36,069 nucleotides of DNA from Alphaproteobacteria bacterium. Lineage in GTDB: Bacteria > Pseudomonadota > Alphaproteobacteria > Rhizobiales > OSC116. Below the pieces are notes generated by a model. It had not been told where the DNA came from. It worked only from the letters and a program-made list of their open reading frames with translations, and did not search any database. How positions within the stretch are numbered: position 1 is the stretch's first letter; every line of letters begins with the position of its first letter. Positions 29,131 through 36,069 of the stretch are shown one piece after another. The translations under genes were made by a program, and so were the position numbers. The stretch spans positions 1 to 36,069 of the forward strand of contig NVQL02000064.1 of the NCBI GenBank assembly GCA_002400495.2, written 5' to 3'.

Positions 29131-30153
29131 ATGTCACTTAAGAGATTCAAATTTTACACGGCCGTACTTCTAGGCTTTACTTTTTTATCAACTGGATCGG
29201 CTAATGCACAAGAGCCAATCGTACTAACCTTTGCTGCTGGTTCACCATCATCTAGCAATGTTTGCACAGGCCAATTAAAAAAATGGGCCGATGGTGTCGA
29301 GGCTTCTTCAAAGGGCCAAATCACGGTAAAAATTGTCTGCGACGGAATTCTGGCGGATAACCGTGAAATTGTAGACAGGATCGAACAAGGTGTCGTTGAT
29401 GCTGGTTGGGTTATACCGGCTTTGTTCGGAGCCCAATTCTCAACGCTGGCAATAACTGGCCTACCTGGTGTTTTTGATGACGCTGAAGATGCAGGCGGTG
29501 CTCTCTTTAGAGCCCATGAAGAAGGCCTCTTAGACGGCCAGCTTGACAATTATAAGGTACTGTGGATCCAAGGCATTGGTAACAACTCAATTTTCTCAAC
29601 TAACCCCATAAAAAGCGTCACCAAGTTAGACGGCCTAAAGTTGGCAGTCGAAGCTCGCGGGCGAGCTGTGATGATTTCAGCAATGGGCGGAACGCCTGTG
29701 GCACTGAACATTCCTGAATATTATCCTTCCCTCCAACGGGGACTTGTTGACGGGGTCATGACATCAGTCGCTGCCATTCAAGCCTTTAAAATGGATGAAG
29801 TTCTGAGACATACCATTATCGGCCCATTTGGCGGCGGCACAACAATCGCACTCATGAACAAGGAAGTATACGAAGGGCTGCCAGCAGACCTTCAACGCGC
29901 CATTGACGAAAATTCAGGTTATGAAATGTCTCGTTGGACCAGCGCATTTTTACGAGATATTGAAGTGAATTATTTCAAAGATGTGATGATGGCACATTCT
30001 GGAGCAAGCAAAGTTACGCTAACAGATGAACAAAAAGCCGCATGGAATACAGGCTTTCAAGCCACCATTGATAATTGGCTGGGTGATAGTGAAGTCGCAG
30101 ATACCCTATTGAAGCGCTTTCAAGAACTTGTCGTTGAAGAATCTGCAAAATAG
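29131..30153 (+). CDS. TRAP transporter periplasmic solute-binding protein (DctP family), copy 3
   Basis: A 340-residue secreted protein. Residues 1-26 form a signal peptide ending GSANA-Q. Landmarks: GQITVKIVCDGILADNREIV, IEQGVVDAGWVIP, GLPGVFDD, LAVEARGRAVMISAMGGTPV, IPEYYPSLQRGLVDG and GPFGGGTTIALMNKEVYEGL. Cys45 and Cys70 are its only cysteines and correspond to the pair in copy 2. GGAGGGAAAT precedes the ATG, nearly the same leader as copy 1. It is followed 51 bp later by an amidohydrolase gene, so its ligand may be that enzyme's substrate or precursor. The shared motif upstream places it in the putative regulon. Confidence 0.93.
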   Translation: MSLKRFKFYTAVLLGFTFLSTGSANAQEPIVLTFAAGSPSSSNVCTGQLKKWADGVEASSKGQITVKIVCDGILADNREIVDRIEQGVVDAGWVIPALFGAQFSTLAITGLPGVFDDAEDAGGALFRAHEEGLLDGQLDNYKVLWIQGIGNNSIFSTNPIKSVTKLDGLKLAVEARGRAVMISAMGGTPVALNIPEYYPSLQRGLVDGVMTSVAAIQAFKMDEVLRHTIIGPFGGGTTIALMNKEVYEGLPADLQRAIDENSGYEMSRWTSAFLRDIEVNYFKDVMMAHSGASKVTLTDEQKAAWNTGFQATIDNWLGDSEVADTLLKRFQELVVEESAK

Positions 30154-30204
30154 AGATTCTAATAATGGTACCACTTTTTACTCAACGTCAAAGGAAACTT
30201 GAAT

Positions 30205-31233
30205 ATGAATAACGAACCAAAGTGGATGCATCCGGAGCCAATTGGCGTCCGACCCGATTGGCTTGCCAAGACACAGGAGGAACCACTTAAGCCTAATCAA
30301 TTGATCGTGGACGCTCATCATCATTTCTGGCATCGCAGGGATTGTTATATGATTGATGAATTTGCAAACGATGCAAAAAAACTCGCTGTGCAGGCATCGG
30401 TTGTTGTCCAGGCGGGCCAAATGTATAGGGATGGCGTAAGCGAAGAAATAGCACCACTAGGCGAGACTGAGTTTCTCAATGGACAAGCCGCGATGGCGGC
30501 GAGCATTCGTTATGACATGCCAGCTTTCGGGGCTGCAATTATCGGTTACGCAGATTTAACTCTTGGTGACATAGTAGCGCCATTGCTAGAAGCGCATTTG
30601 TCTCGTGCACCTGATCGTTTCCGGGGCGTACGAAATTTAAATCAATGGGATCCGTCACCAGATATAATTAACGGGCCTTCAAATAAACCTAAAATAATGC
30701 AGTCAACGGGCTTTCGTAAAGGCTTCAGTCACTTAGCTCGTTTAGGCTTACTTTATGAAGCTTGGATTTATTTTCCACAATTACCTGAACTTTGTGCACT
30801 CGCGGACGCCTTCCCAAACACCACGATTGTTGCTGATCATTTTGGTGGTCCGCTCGGGGTTGGCCCTTATGCCCATACTCAAAATGAAATGTTCAACACC
30901 TGGAAGATGAACATCACAGAGCTATCGAAACGTCCCAATGTCTACCTTAAACTTGGTGGGCTTGGAATGCCCAATTCTCGATTCGGATATCCAGACAGAG
31001 CTGCACCACCAAGTTCAAAGGATGTAGCAAAAGATTGGCAGCCGTTTTTTGATGTAGCCATGAACACGTTTGGCCCTAGCCGATGTATGGCAGAAAGCAA
31101 TTTCCCAGTCGATAAGCTTTCCATGTCTTATACCGTGTTATGGAATGCCTTCATTCGTATGTCTAAATCCTATTCAACGGATGAACAGGATGCCGTTTTC
31201 AGGGAAACGGCGACAATCGTTTACGGTTTATGA
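30205..31233 (+). CDS. Amidohydrolase-superfamily protein (COG3618), second copy
   Basis: A 342-residue TIM-barrel amidohydrolase. Motifs: VDAHHHFWHRR (strand 1), VQASVVVQAG, FRGVRNLNQWDP, a TTIVADHFGGPLG strand and AESNFPVDK at the end, in place of the GNDWP seen in the LigI-like protein. This ESNFPVDK form is typical of another COG3618 branch, often lactonases or decarboxylase-like enzymes. It is longer by about 70 residues than the protein at 25261. ATG 30205 was chosen because AAGGAA lies eight bases upstream; the TTG two codons earlier is less likely. The 3' end forms a hairpin with the intergenic sequence, 22 bp from the convergent AraC gene. Confidence 0.87.
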   Translation: MNNEPKWMHPEPIGVRPDWLAKTQEEPLKPNQLIVDAHHHFWHRRDCYMIDEFANDAKKLAVQASVVVQAGQMYRDGVSEEIAPLGETEFLNGQAAMAASIRYDMPAFGAAIIGYADLTLGDIVAPLLEAHLSRAPDRFRGVRNLNQWDPSPDIINGPSNKPKIMQSTGFRKGFSHLARLGLLYEAWIYFPQLPELCALADAFPNTTIVADHFGGPLGVGPYAHTQNEMFNTWKMNITELSKRPNVYLKLGGLGMPNSRFGYPDRAAPPSSKDVAKDWQPFFDVAMNTFGPSRCMAESNFPVDKLSMSYTVLWNAFIRMSKSYSTDEQDAVFRETATIVYGL

Positions 31234-31250
31234 AATCTCATTTCATAAAC
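31226..31250. terminator. Perfect 11-bp hairpin between convergent genes
   Basis: GTTTATGAAAT (31226-31236) pairs perfectly with ATTTCATAAAC (31240-31250) around a CTC loop. It includes the stop codon of the amidohydrolase and nearly fills the 22-bp gap before the AraC stop. There is no T-run, but it may act as a bidirectional terminator or RNA-end stabiliser. Confidence 0.5.
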
Positions 31251-31255
31251 TCATT

Positions 31256-32266
31256 TCAATTGTACCTACGGTTTTTCTGCACCTGATCACGATACTCCTT
31301 AGCGCTTACACCGAAACGTCGACGAAATGTACGAGAAAAATGAGATGTATCGTTAAATCCCCATTTAAAAGCAATTTGTGTAATATTGCGAGCGCGATCC
31401 ATGCGTCCTATTTCAACTCGACACTTTTCAAGTCGTTCAGTAAGAACATACTGCATTAGTGTTGTATTTGTCGAAGAAAACACTTTGTGAAGATAGCCCG
31501 TAGTTATGCCAAGTGCATCCGACACAATAGACGGTTCTAGATCTGGATTGACTAGGTTTTCGCGCACATAACGCCTCGCTCGCTGCAGCATTGCGGTACT
31601 GCTAAAACTCGACGAATTTTCAAGTTCTAGATCAGACGAAAGAATGGTAGCCAAAAGAAGGTTGAATACAGAATCCCCAAGAGCGTCATCGATAGACTGC
31701 TGCTCTGGTAAATTTGCATTTAATATTTTGAACATTAACTCTGATAATGCCGCTACGAGTTGGCTATCATATGTGACTTGCTCTTCAAAATGACGATCTA
31801 AATCACCAATATTATCGGCAAGATCTGACTTTAGCATACCAAGAACCAACCATTTGCTAGCACCATCGAAACTTAAGAAATATGGCTCTGATGCTTCATA
31901 GACAACCATACCTCCATCCTCGAGTATTTTCTCTCGTTTGCCACAAATTTTAGCGCCTTCGTTTTGTAACATGCAATTTACAAAAACAATGTCAGGATTT
32001 GTTACTATTCTTTCGGCACGATGGGCTTGAGAAAATTCTACGCTGTGAACAGAGTAACGCCCTAGAAGTTTACTTCGCATTCGGCCAGAAAATTCCTCTG
32101 GTTCACAAAAAAAAGATACCCCATAATCATTCAACACACGAGATTTCCAAAACTCGTGCCTGTCCGATTTTATCACCTCTGCACTTTCAAAAACATTCAA
32201 AATTGGTGCTGTCTTCATATCATATTCAGGCTGGTCAAAACCGACCAGCAAGCTTGATTTAGCCAT
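31256..32266 (-). CDS. AraC/XylS-family transcriptional regulator, second
   Basis: A 336-residue regulator with the same architecture as the one at 13393-14418. The N-terminal ligand-sensing domain has PDIVFVNCMLQNEGAKICGK and GGMVVYEASEPYFLSFDG. The C-terminal double helix-turn-helix has EPSIVSDALGITTGYLHKVF and ITQIAFKWGFNDTSHFSRTF, then FRRRFGVSAKEYR. The recognition helices of the two regulators are similar, so they may bind related sites. The ATG at 32266 has GGAGGAG eight bases upstream; the frame opens earlier (32353) but that part holds the promoter. It is convergent with the DctP-3/amidohydrolase unit. The inducer is unknown. Confidence 0.93.
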   Translation of the reverse strand: MAKSSLLVGFDQPEYDMKTAPILNVFESAEVIKSDRHEFWKSRVLNDYGVSFFCEPEEFSGRMRSKLLGRYSVHSVEFSQAHRAERIVTNPDIVFVNCMLQNEGAKICGKREKILEDGGMVVYEASEPYFLSFDGASKWLVLGMLKSDLADNIGDLDRHFEEQVTYDSQLVAALSELMFKILNANLPEQQSIDDALGDSVFNLLLATILSSDLELENSSSFSSTAMLQRARRYVRENLVNPDLEPSIVSDALGITTGYLHKVFSSTNTTLMQYVLTERLEKCRVEIGRMDRARNITQIAFKWGFNDTSHFSRTFRRRFGVSAKEYRDQVQKNRRYN

Positions 32267-32308
32267 GACGCAATCTCCTCCGAAACCCACAATTAGAGCC
32301 TCTTCCCT

Positions 32309-32337
32309 ATTATACACGAATTGCAAATTATGTCCAA
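32309..32337 (-). promoter_or_regulatory. Strong sigma70 promoter of the second AraC gene
   Basis: On the minus strand, TTGGAC (32337 to 32332), a 17-bp spacer and TATAAT (32314 to 32309). This is a near-consensus promoter that predicts a leader of about 35 bases before the ATG at 32266. No shared-motif copy lies beside it, so this regulator appears constitutively expressed. Confidence 0.7.
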
Positions 32338-32412
32338 AGAATGGGAAATACATCGAATAAATTGCAATACTAGGTGGGTAGCAAACTCTGCACTTCTGTC
32401 ATTGTCAGTGAA

Positions 32413-32462
32413 CATTTAAAATTGAACCAGCATCGGCATTTAAAACCGACCCACCTGCATCG
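32413..32462. mobile_element. Possible relic of an IS21-family terminus
   Basis: Two imperfect direct repeats, CATTTAAAATTGAACCAGC (32413 onward) and CATTTAAAACCGACCCACC (32437 onward), each continuing into GCATCG. On the opposite strand they read GGGTCGGTTTTAAATG and GGTTCAATTTTAAATG. Repeated GGGTCA-type units of this kind are found inside the ends of IS21-like elements. No transposase gene is nearby, so only a solo end could remain. Recalled resemblance, not a database match. Confidence 0.3.
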
Positions 32463-33473
32463 AAGAATAAGGCCAACTGACAATTAGCTGCAAATAAAAG
32501 AGCGGATTATAACATTAATAGTGGGGTGATTTTAAACGCAAATTACACAACGAAATGGGCAGTTTTGCATGCCAAATCATAGGCCTCCCCATCCATCGAA
32601 TATTACACCTCAACCTATTGTTTTTAAATATCTATTTATAGATCAAAATTCCTAATTGTTCCATTTATTAGTGCCTCAAAAGTCAGGTAGCAAGATTGGA
32701 CATAATCTCAACAAGTATAAGTTGTGAAACTGTCGTTTGAGGCGTGTCTTTTTATGCATCATAACTATATTCTCATAACCGCATAAGGAATATGAAAATG
32801 ACAATAATAGATATGCATGTGTTCCACACTTTAGGCAATCTTGAAATGTACGAATAGATAAGCTTAAGGTAGCTACATAGAGGATTATTTTACCGTGATT
32901 ATGACAAACGAGAATTCATTTATTTGATCTTTTGTTTCATACAGTTTCTATTTTATAATACTTTGATAATCAAATTAATCAGAAAATAATAGAAACACTA
33001 AGACCAGCAAGAAATTCTTGGAAAGCCCCCCCAAAAAAACGCTGCACCACTAAACACTTAGCTACTAGAGAATGTTAGATAAGTTAGTCATAGCGAAATA
33101 TGGCAATAAACTATCAACTCGGATTTTATCCACATAGCGAGTATAATAACAAAGTAAGAAATTAGTTCATCGAGCTAATTAGACTTTACTACAAGCGTCA
33201 TTCTCAGCCACTAGCAACATTTCAATTGAATAAACTTCTACTTAATTCGGGTTAACTAAATAAATTAACTATAGAAATTAACGAATATTTAATGTATTCT
33301 AATCGGTGTTCAAAAGGGTCAAAAAAGCGGCAAACTTTAGTGACCCCAAAACTTAACAAGGCAGAGCCGAGCTAATTTAACAATTTTAGTGTATTGATGA
33401 ATATTCGCCCTGACAAGTGATATATTGCAATATGCACATCGGTTTTGCCATACAACATTTATGAGGCAAAACT

Positions 33474-34088
33474 TTGCAAACAATTATTGAAAACCGAAAA
33501 ATAAGTCAGCTTATTCATTTTACTGACATCAGAAACATTCCTTCTATTATAGAAAACGGTCTTATCTCTAGGGATGAATTACGTCGTGTTGCTATACCTT
33601 CCTATAACTATGACCAAATTAGAGCTGATGGGCATACCGATGGTTTAAGCCTTTCTATTCAATTCCCAAATTATCAAATGTTCTATCGATATCAAATGGA
33701 TAACCCAGAAATAGATTGGGCAATAATAGGTATTAAACCAGAAATTCTTTTAACACACGACTGTTCATTTTACCCCTTAAATGCAGCATCTTCAGCGATG
33801 AGTTGCCAACAGCCTGAAAACTTAAAAGGGGCTGATAACCTGGAGGCCATGTTTGCAAACAGTATACAAGGCAGACAACGTTCTAACCTTAGTTTATCAG
33901 AAAACTACACAACTAGCCCACAAGCTGAAGTATTGGTATTTGGTAATATTAACAAAGAGGATATACTCGGTATTGCAGTTAAAAACGTAGGCGTGAAATT
34001 AAAATATGGTAGTTTGCTCACAAATATTAAAGTAGTGACTGAAAATGGGTTTTTCACCCCCCGAGCAGATTACAGTTTTTGGACTTAA
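33474..34088 (+). CDS. darT: DarT-like ADP-ribosyltransferase toxin (DarT1 type)
   Basis: A 204-residue protein resembling DarT (DUF4433), toxins that transfer ADP-ribose from NAD to bases in DNA. The N-terminus LIHFTDIRNIPSIIENGLIS has the DarT-type HxT...N..I...G NAD-binding pattern with His15. Arg50, the Tyr-rich YQMFYRY segment and Glu152 in SPQAEVLVFG match the expected NAD-contact and catalytic positions (DarT: His, Arg, Glu of QAEFLVY). Translation must start at TTG 33474, because an in-frame stop lies just upstream at 33462-33464 and no ATG precedes the domain; GAGG lies seven bases before it. A rare start fits a toxin kept at low level. The next gene, 1 bp away, encodes a NADAR-type protein, the antitoxin partner of DarT1. 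Confidence 0.78.
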   Translation: MQTIIENRKISQLIHFTDIRNIPSIIENGLISRDELRRVAIPSYNYDQIRADGHTDGLSLSIQFPNYQMFYRYQMDNPEIDWAIIGIKPEILLTHDCSFYPLNAASSAMSCQQPENLKGADNLEAMFANSIQGRQRSNLSLSENYTTSPQAEVLVFGNINKEDILGIAVKNVGVKLKYGSLLTNIKVVTENGFFTPRADYSFWT

Positions 34089-34089
34089 A

Positions 34090-34782
34090 ATGGCTAAAAG
34101 ATACGTTTATGTCCCAAATACTAGTTGTTTGGGCGTAACCGAAAAAGAAATAGAATTTAAATGGTTCCCTGGCTTTGCAGTTACGCAAAAGCAGAAGTCT
34201 GTGCGCGCGTTGCATACTGAGGCTTTAATAAAAGGAATAAACTCAATTCTAGAAATTTCTAGTAAATCTGAAATTGAAACTGGCATTCAATCTAGTGCGT
34301 TTAATTTATATTTCAAAAGAAAAAACAGCCAAACAGAGGTTTCCGTTGAATCAGCATTTCAAGGGAGTAAAAAGTTTGAATTTTCTGGCCCATTCCCAGA
34401 CCTATACAACATGAGTGCAAGAGATGCAAAAAAAGAAATCAGGTTACGTCAGCAAGGTAAATTAACAAAATTCACGTTTTTTAGAAAAGATTTCCCGATA
34501 ATACCGATAACCTTCTTCTACGACTGGCTTTATATTAACACATTGGTTAAAAACCCAACCCTAGCCGAAGGCATATTAAACTATGATGCTTTTTCCGACA
34601 TAGAATTCAACCCCGAAAAATCAATTAATTGCCAAGCCTATTCCGCAGCACTCTACGTTTCACTCGTAAAAAACAATTTAATCAATGATGCATTGGAATC
34701 TGAGACATCATTTAAGAAAATCTTAAAAGAGGTTTACGAAGAAAGACAAAAAACACAAATATTTCAACTTAACATATTTTAA
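34090..34782 (+). CDS. NADAR-type antitoxin associated with DarT1
   Basis: A 230-residue protein I recognise as the DarT1-associated NADAR antitoxin type: MAKRYVYVP start, FKWFPGFAVTQKQKSVRALH, LEISSKSE, VSVESAFQGSKKF (Glu88), RDAKKEIRLRQQGKLTKFTF, FYDWLYIN and DIEFNPEKSINCQAYSAALY. NADAR proteins remove ADP-ribose from modified guanine bases and so neutralise guanine-targeting DarT toxins. The ATG at 34090 starts one base after the toxin stop and was preferred to an in-frame ATG inside the toxin gene. The toxin-antitoxin pair may serve phage defence or plasmid/island maintenance. The assignment rests on remembered motifs plus gene order. Confidence 0.75.
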   Translation: MAKRYVYVPNTSCLGVTEKEIEFKWFPGFAVTQKQKSVRALHTEALIKGINSILEISSKSEIETGIQSSAFNLYFKRKNSQTEVSVESAFQGSKKFEFSGPFPDLYNMSARDAKKEIRLRQQGKLTKFTFFRKDFPIIPITFFYDWLYINTLVKNPTLAEGILNYDAFSDIEFNPEKSINCQAYSAALYVSLVKNNLINDALESETSFKKILKEVYEERQKTQIFQLNIF

Positions 34783-34797
34783 TACTGATAAAATCAA

Positions 34798-35196
34798 ATG
34801 ACTGAAACAAAAGAAATAGCAATTAAAAATGGCGAAATGATTACCCTGTCTGCCCACGTTAATTCAATTAAAGCACACACAAAAAATGGTGTGAAAATCG
34901 GCGAGCTTGGCTTTGATATTCCAGAGGTATTCCACAGTGAGCGGCAGTATATTGATTTATATGATGTTGATGTAAACATCAAATATCAACATAACAAAAT
35001 TGCAACTAAAATGGTTTTATTCGCAAAAGAAACTTTTGACATAGATCTGATAACAGCACCTCATCATACAGATAGCATGAAATTAAATGGAAACATGTTA
35101 ACCACAGATGGTGCAAACTTTATTCATTATTTGAGAGACAAAGGGATTGTCGCGCAACATCCTAATGACCGCGAGGATCCTGAGGATAATTATTAG
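34798..35196 (+). CDS. GNAT-like acetyltransferase-fold protein downstream of DarT1-NADAR
   Basis: A 132-residue protein whose second half resembles the acetyl-CoA-binding core of GNAT enzymes: YIDLYDVDVNIKYQHNKIAT, followed by a long helix KMVLFAKETFDID and strand LITAPHH. The usual Q/R-x-x-G-x-G/A pyrophosphate loop reads Q-H-N-K-I-A, lacking the first Gly, so activity is uncertain. It starts 15 bp after the NADAR gene on the same strand and is AT-rich like its neighbours, which makes it a likely third member of the toxin-antitoxin operon. It could be an accessory defence factor, a regulator or a passenger. A divergent GNAT is my best reading, not a firm one. Confidence 0.5.
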   Translation: MTETKEIAIKNGEMITLSAHVNSIKAHTKNGVKIGELGFDIPEVFHSERQYIDLYDVDVNIKYQHNKIATKMVLFAKETFDIDLITAPHHTDSMKLNGNMLTTDGANFIHYLRDKGIVAQHPNDREDPEDNY

Positions 35197-35297
35197 GTTG
35201 GCAATTACCAAATATTTTAAATTCCGATCAAACACAAAAATCAACAATTAACCGACAATTTGTTCTGTATTTCACTTGATAACAAAGGATATATAAA

Positions 35298-35962
35298 ATG
35301 CCTAGTATGGCTTCTTCCCCAACTCAACTTATACTTGATCTCGGCATTGAAATGCAAAGGGATATCAATGGAATTGAAATGGGAGTTCTTGATAACGGAA
35401 TTCCGTTTCTCACTCAAACTGGCTTAGCCAATATTTGTGGGGTCACTAGGTCCCAAATTCAAGATATATCGGCCGAATGGGAAGAACATATTGATGATGA
35501 CATATTAACTAAAGATAGAATATCTTATATTAAAGAGCAACTATTTTCAAAAGGCTATTCTGAAAAAAAGCTATATATTGAGACTAGAAAAAATGGTGTA
35601 GTACATCACGCTTATCCTGATATTGTGTGCTCTGTAGTCCTCGAATACTACGCATTTGAAGCAAAGACCACGAGGCCAGTCGCCATAAAGAATTATAGAA
35701 ACTTTGCTAGCTTTGGCATGCAATCCTTCATTTATCAGGCACTTGGCTACAAGCCTCAAGATGTTTGGGATTACCATAGAGAACGTATTTCAATCTTGCA
35801 AACAGTTCGCCTAATGGATTTTTCATCATTTTCTCTGAAATTAACGGCCTAGTAGTGGATTTGATAAACTCAGGACTTAGCGTGAACGATAAAACCATTC
35901 CTGATATTAGTGTCGGTAAAATATGGTCCAATTATTGGCTAGACAACAACCTAGAAACGTAA
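35298..35962 (+). pseudogene. Phage-type hypothetical protein gene, frameshifted and truncated
   Basis: The intact first part (35298 to about 35815) encodes MPSMASSPTQLILDLGIEMQ, then PFLTQTGLANICGVTRSQIQ, which looks like the start of an antirepressor-type DNA-binding domain, followed by AYPDIVCSVVLEYYAFEAKT and NYRNFASFGMQSFIYQALGY. The frame then diverges and stops at 35852. In another frame the sequence continues GFFIIFSEINGLVVDLINSG and NDKTIPDISVGKIWSNYWLD without a break, ending at TAA 35960-35962. One missing base near 35814 explains the shift. I recall phage-associated hypothetical proteins with this order of blocks that are longer, so the 3' end also seems lost. A ribosome site (AAAGGATATATAA) precedes the ATG. 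Function unknown. Confidence 0.7.
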
Positions 35963-35997
35963 ACGTCTGGTGACGACCGCCCTTTAAGGATTTTTAA

Positions 35998-36021
35998 GCG
36001 TCCACTTAAGTTAAGCGGACA
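35998..36021. mobile_element. Possible insertion-sequence end (imperfect palindrome)
   Basis: GTCCACTTA and TAAGCGGAC form 9-bp arms with one mismatch, immediately after the truncated pseudogene. Such a terminus next to a broken gene fits an insertion-sequence end, but no second copy or target duplication can be seen in this window. Confidence 0.25.
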
Positions 36022-36023
36022 CT

Positions 36024-36069
36024 ATGACAGGCCATAAGAACTCTTTAAAGGAACGTTTGGTTCTGGTTC
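36024..36069 (+). CDS. Possible start of a transposase-like ORF, cut by the right edge
   Basis: An ATG opens a frame MTGHKNSLKERLVLV that runs off the window. The H-K-N...R..LV pattern is reminiscent of the N-terminal helix-turn-helix of IS481-type transposases. No ribosome site is seen. Only 15 residues are visible, so this is a hint only. Confidence 0.2.
   Translation, partial: MTGHKNSLKERLVLV

Larger units (their letters stand above)
32267..33473. other. 1.2-kb gene-free, AT-rich boundary region
   Basis: Separates the catabolic region from the right-hand island. Beyond the AraC promoter and a possible IS21-type end (32413-32462), I find no convincing gene. The sequence is strongly AT-rich with many stops in all frames. 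A 21-codon frame starting about 32792 is too short to call. No tRNA-like or rRNA sequence was seen. Confidence 0.55.

Noticed and set aside
32792-32857. Short frame of about 21 codons after AAGGA in the 1.2-kb gap
   Set aside because: Too short and without recognisable features; the region is strongly AT-rich and chance frames are expected.
35298-35852. Assignment of the right-hand phage-type gene to the BstA abortive-infection family
   Set aside because: I cannot match its motifs to BstA from memory with confidence, and the gene is frameshifted; left as a phage-type hypothetical.
1-36069. CRISPR arrays, tRNA or rRNA genes, replication origin
   Set aside because: No regularly spaced repeats, no cloverleaf-like or rRNA sequence and no origin-like iterons were seen.

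Overview
The window looks like part of a proteobacterial chromosome, probably from a marine alphaproteobacterium. This is inferred from the density of TRAP-type transport genes, the COG3618 amidohydrolases, the moderately AT-rich coding sequence and the gene style; no rRNA or tRNA is present to confirm it. About 32 kb is one large accessory catabolic region. The last 3 kb is a different, clearly more AT-rich island carrying a toxin-antitoxin/defence locus and mobile-element debris.

Layout. 1-3142: tail of a carboxymuconolactone-decarboxylase (CMD) family gene, then (minus) a fused TRAP permease followed by a D-2-hydroxyacid dehydrogenase. 3316-4250: an AraC-family pseudogene and an AT-rich GST gene. 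4574-8505 (minus): a tightly coupled five-gene operon encoding an SDR, an NTF2-like protein, a crotonase closely resembling 6-oxocamphor hydrolase, a succinate-semialdehyde-type dehydrogenase and an HpaC-like flavin reductase. 9136-13299 (plus): MFS exporter, TRAP binding protein and two two-domain CMD proteins. 13393-15394 (minus): AraC regulator and a third two-domain CMD gene. 15789-17941: single-domain CMD protein, alpha/beta-hydrolase-fold protein and MBL-fold hydrolase. 18134-23331 (minus): HpaB-type monooxygenase, double-cupin protein, DUF3500 protein, FAH-family enzyme and a second alpha/beta-hydrolase-fold protein. 23524-26990 (plus): ThDP enzyme, LigI-like amidohydrolase and NAD-dependent epimerase/dehydratase. 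26997-28878 (minus): SDR and a second TRAP binding protein. 29131-31233 (plus): third TRAP binding protein and a second amidohydrolase. 31256-32266 (minus): a second AraC regulator.

How it may work together (inference): TRAP proteins import an organic acid or ring compound. The HpaB-type monooxygenase, fed with reduced flavin by the HpaC-like reductase encoded 17 kb away, hydroxylates a phenolic ring. The double cupin could cleave the ring, and FAH, alpha/beta-fold, ThDP, amidohydrolase and dehydrogenase enzymes would process the products. The 6-oxocamphor-hydrolase-like enzyme implies a retro-Claisen cleavage of a beta-diketone somewhere in the route. The substrate cannot be named from sequence. 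Two features make the region unusual: both alpha/beta-hydrolase-fold proteins have Ala where the nucleophilic Ser should be, and an asymmetric motif with consensus near CGAYTCTCAGGCAAGACC recurs upstream of several operons, including once for each arm of the divergent monooxygenase/ThDP promoter. The intact AraC proteins are the obvious candidate readers of that motif.

The left locus (CMD tail plus AraC remnant) is an inverted, decayed paralogous copy of the CMD-AraC segment at 13.4-15.4 kb: 99 bp at the window's left end are identical to the opposite strand at 14654-14752. At the right end, a DarT-like ADP-ribosyltransferase, a NADAR-type antitoxin and a GNAT-like protein form a compact operon. 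It is followed by a frameshifted phage-type gene and a possible insertion-sequence end.
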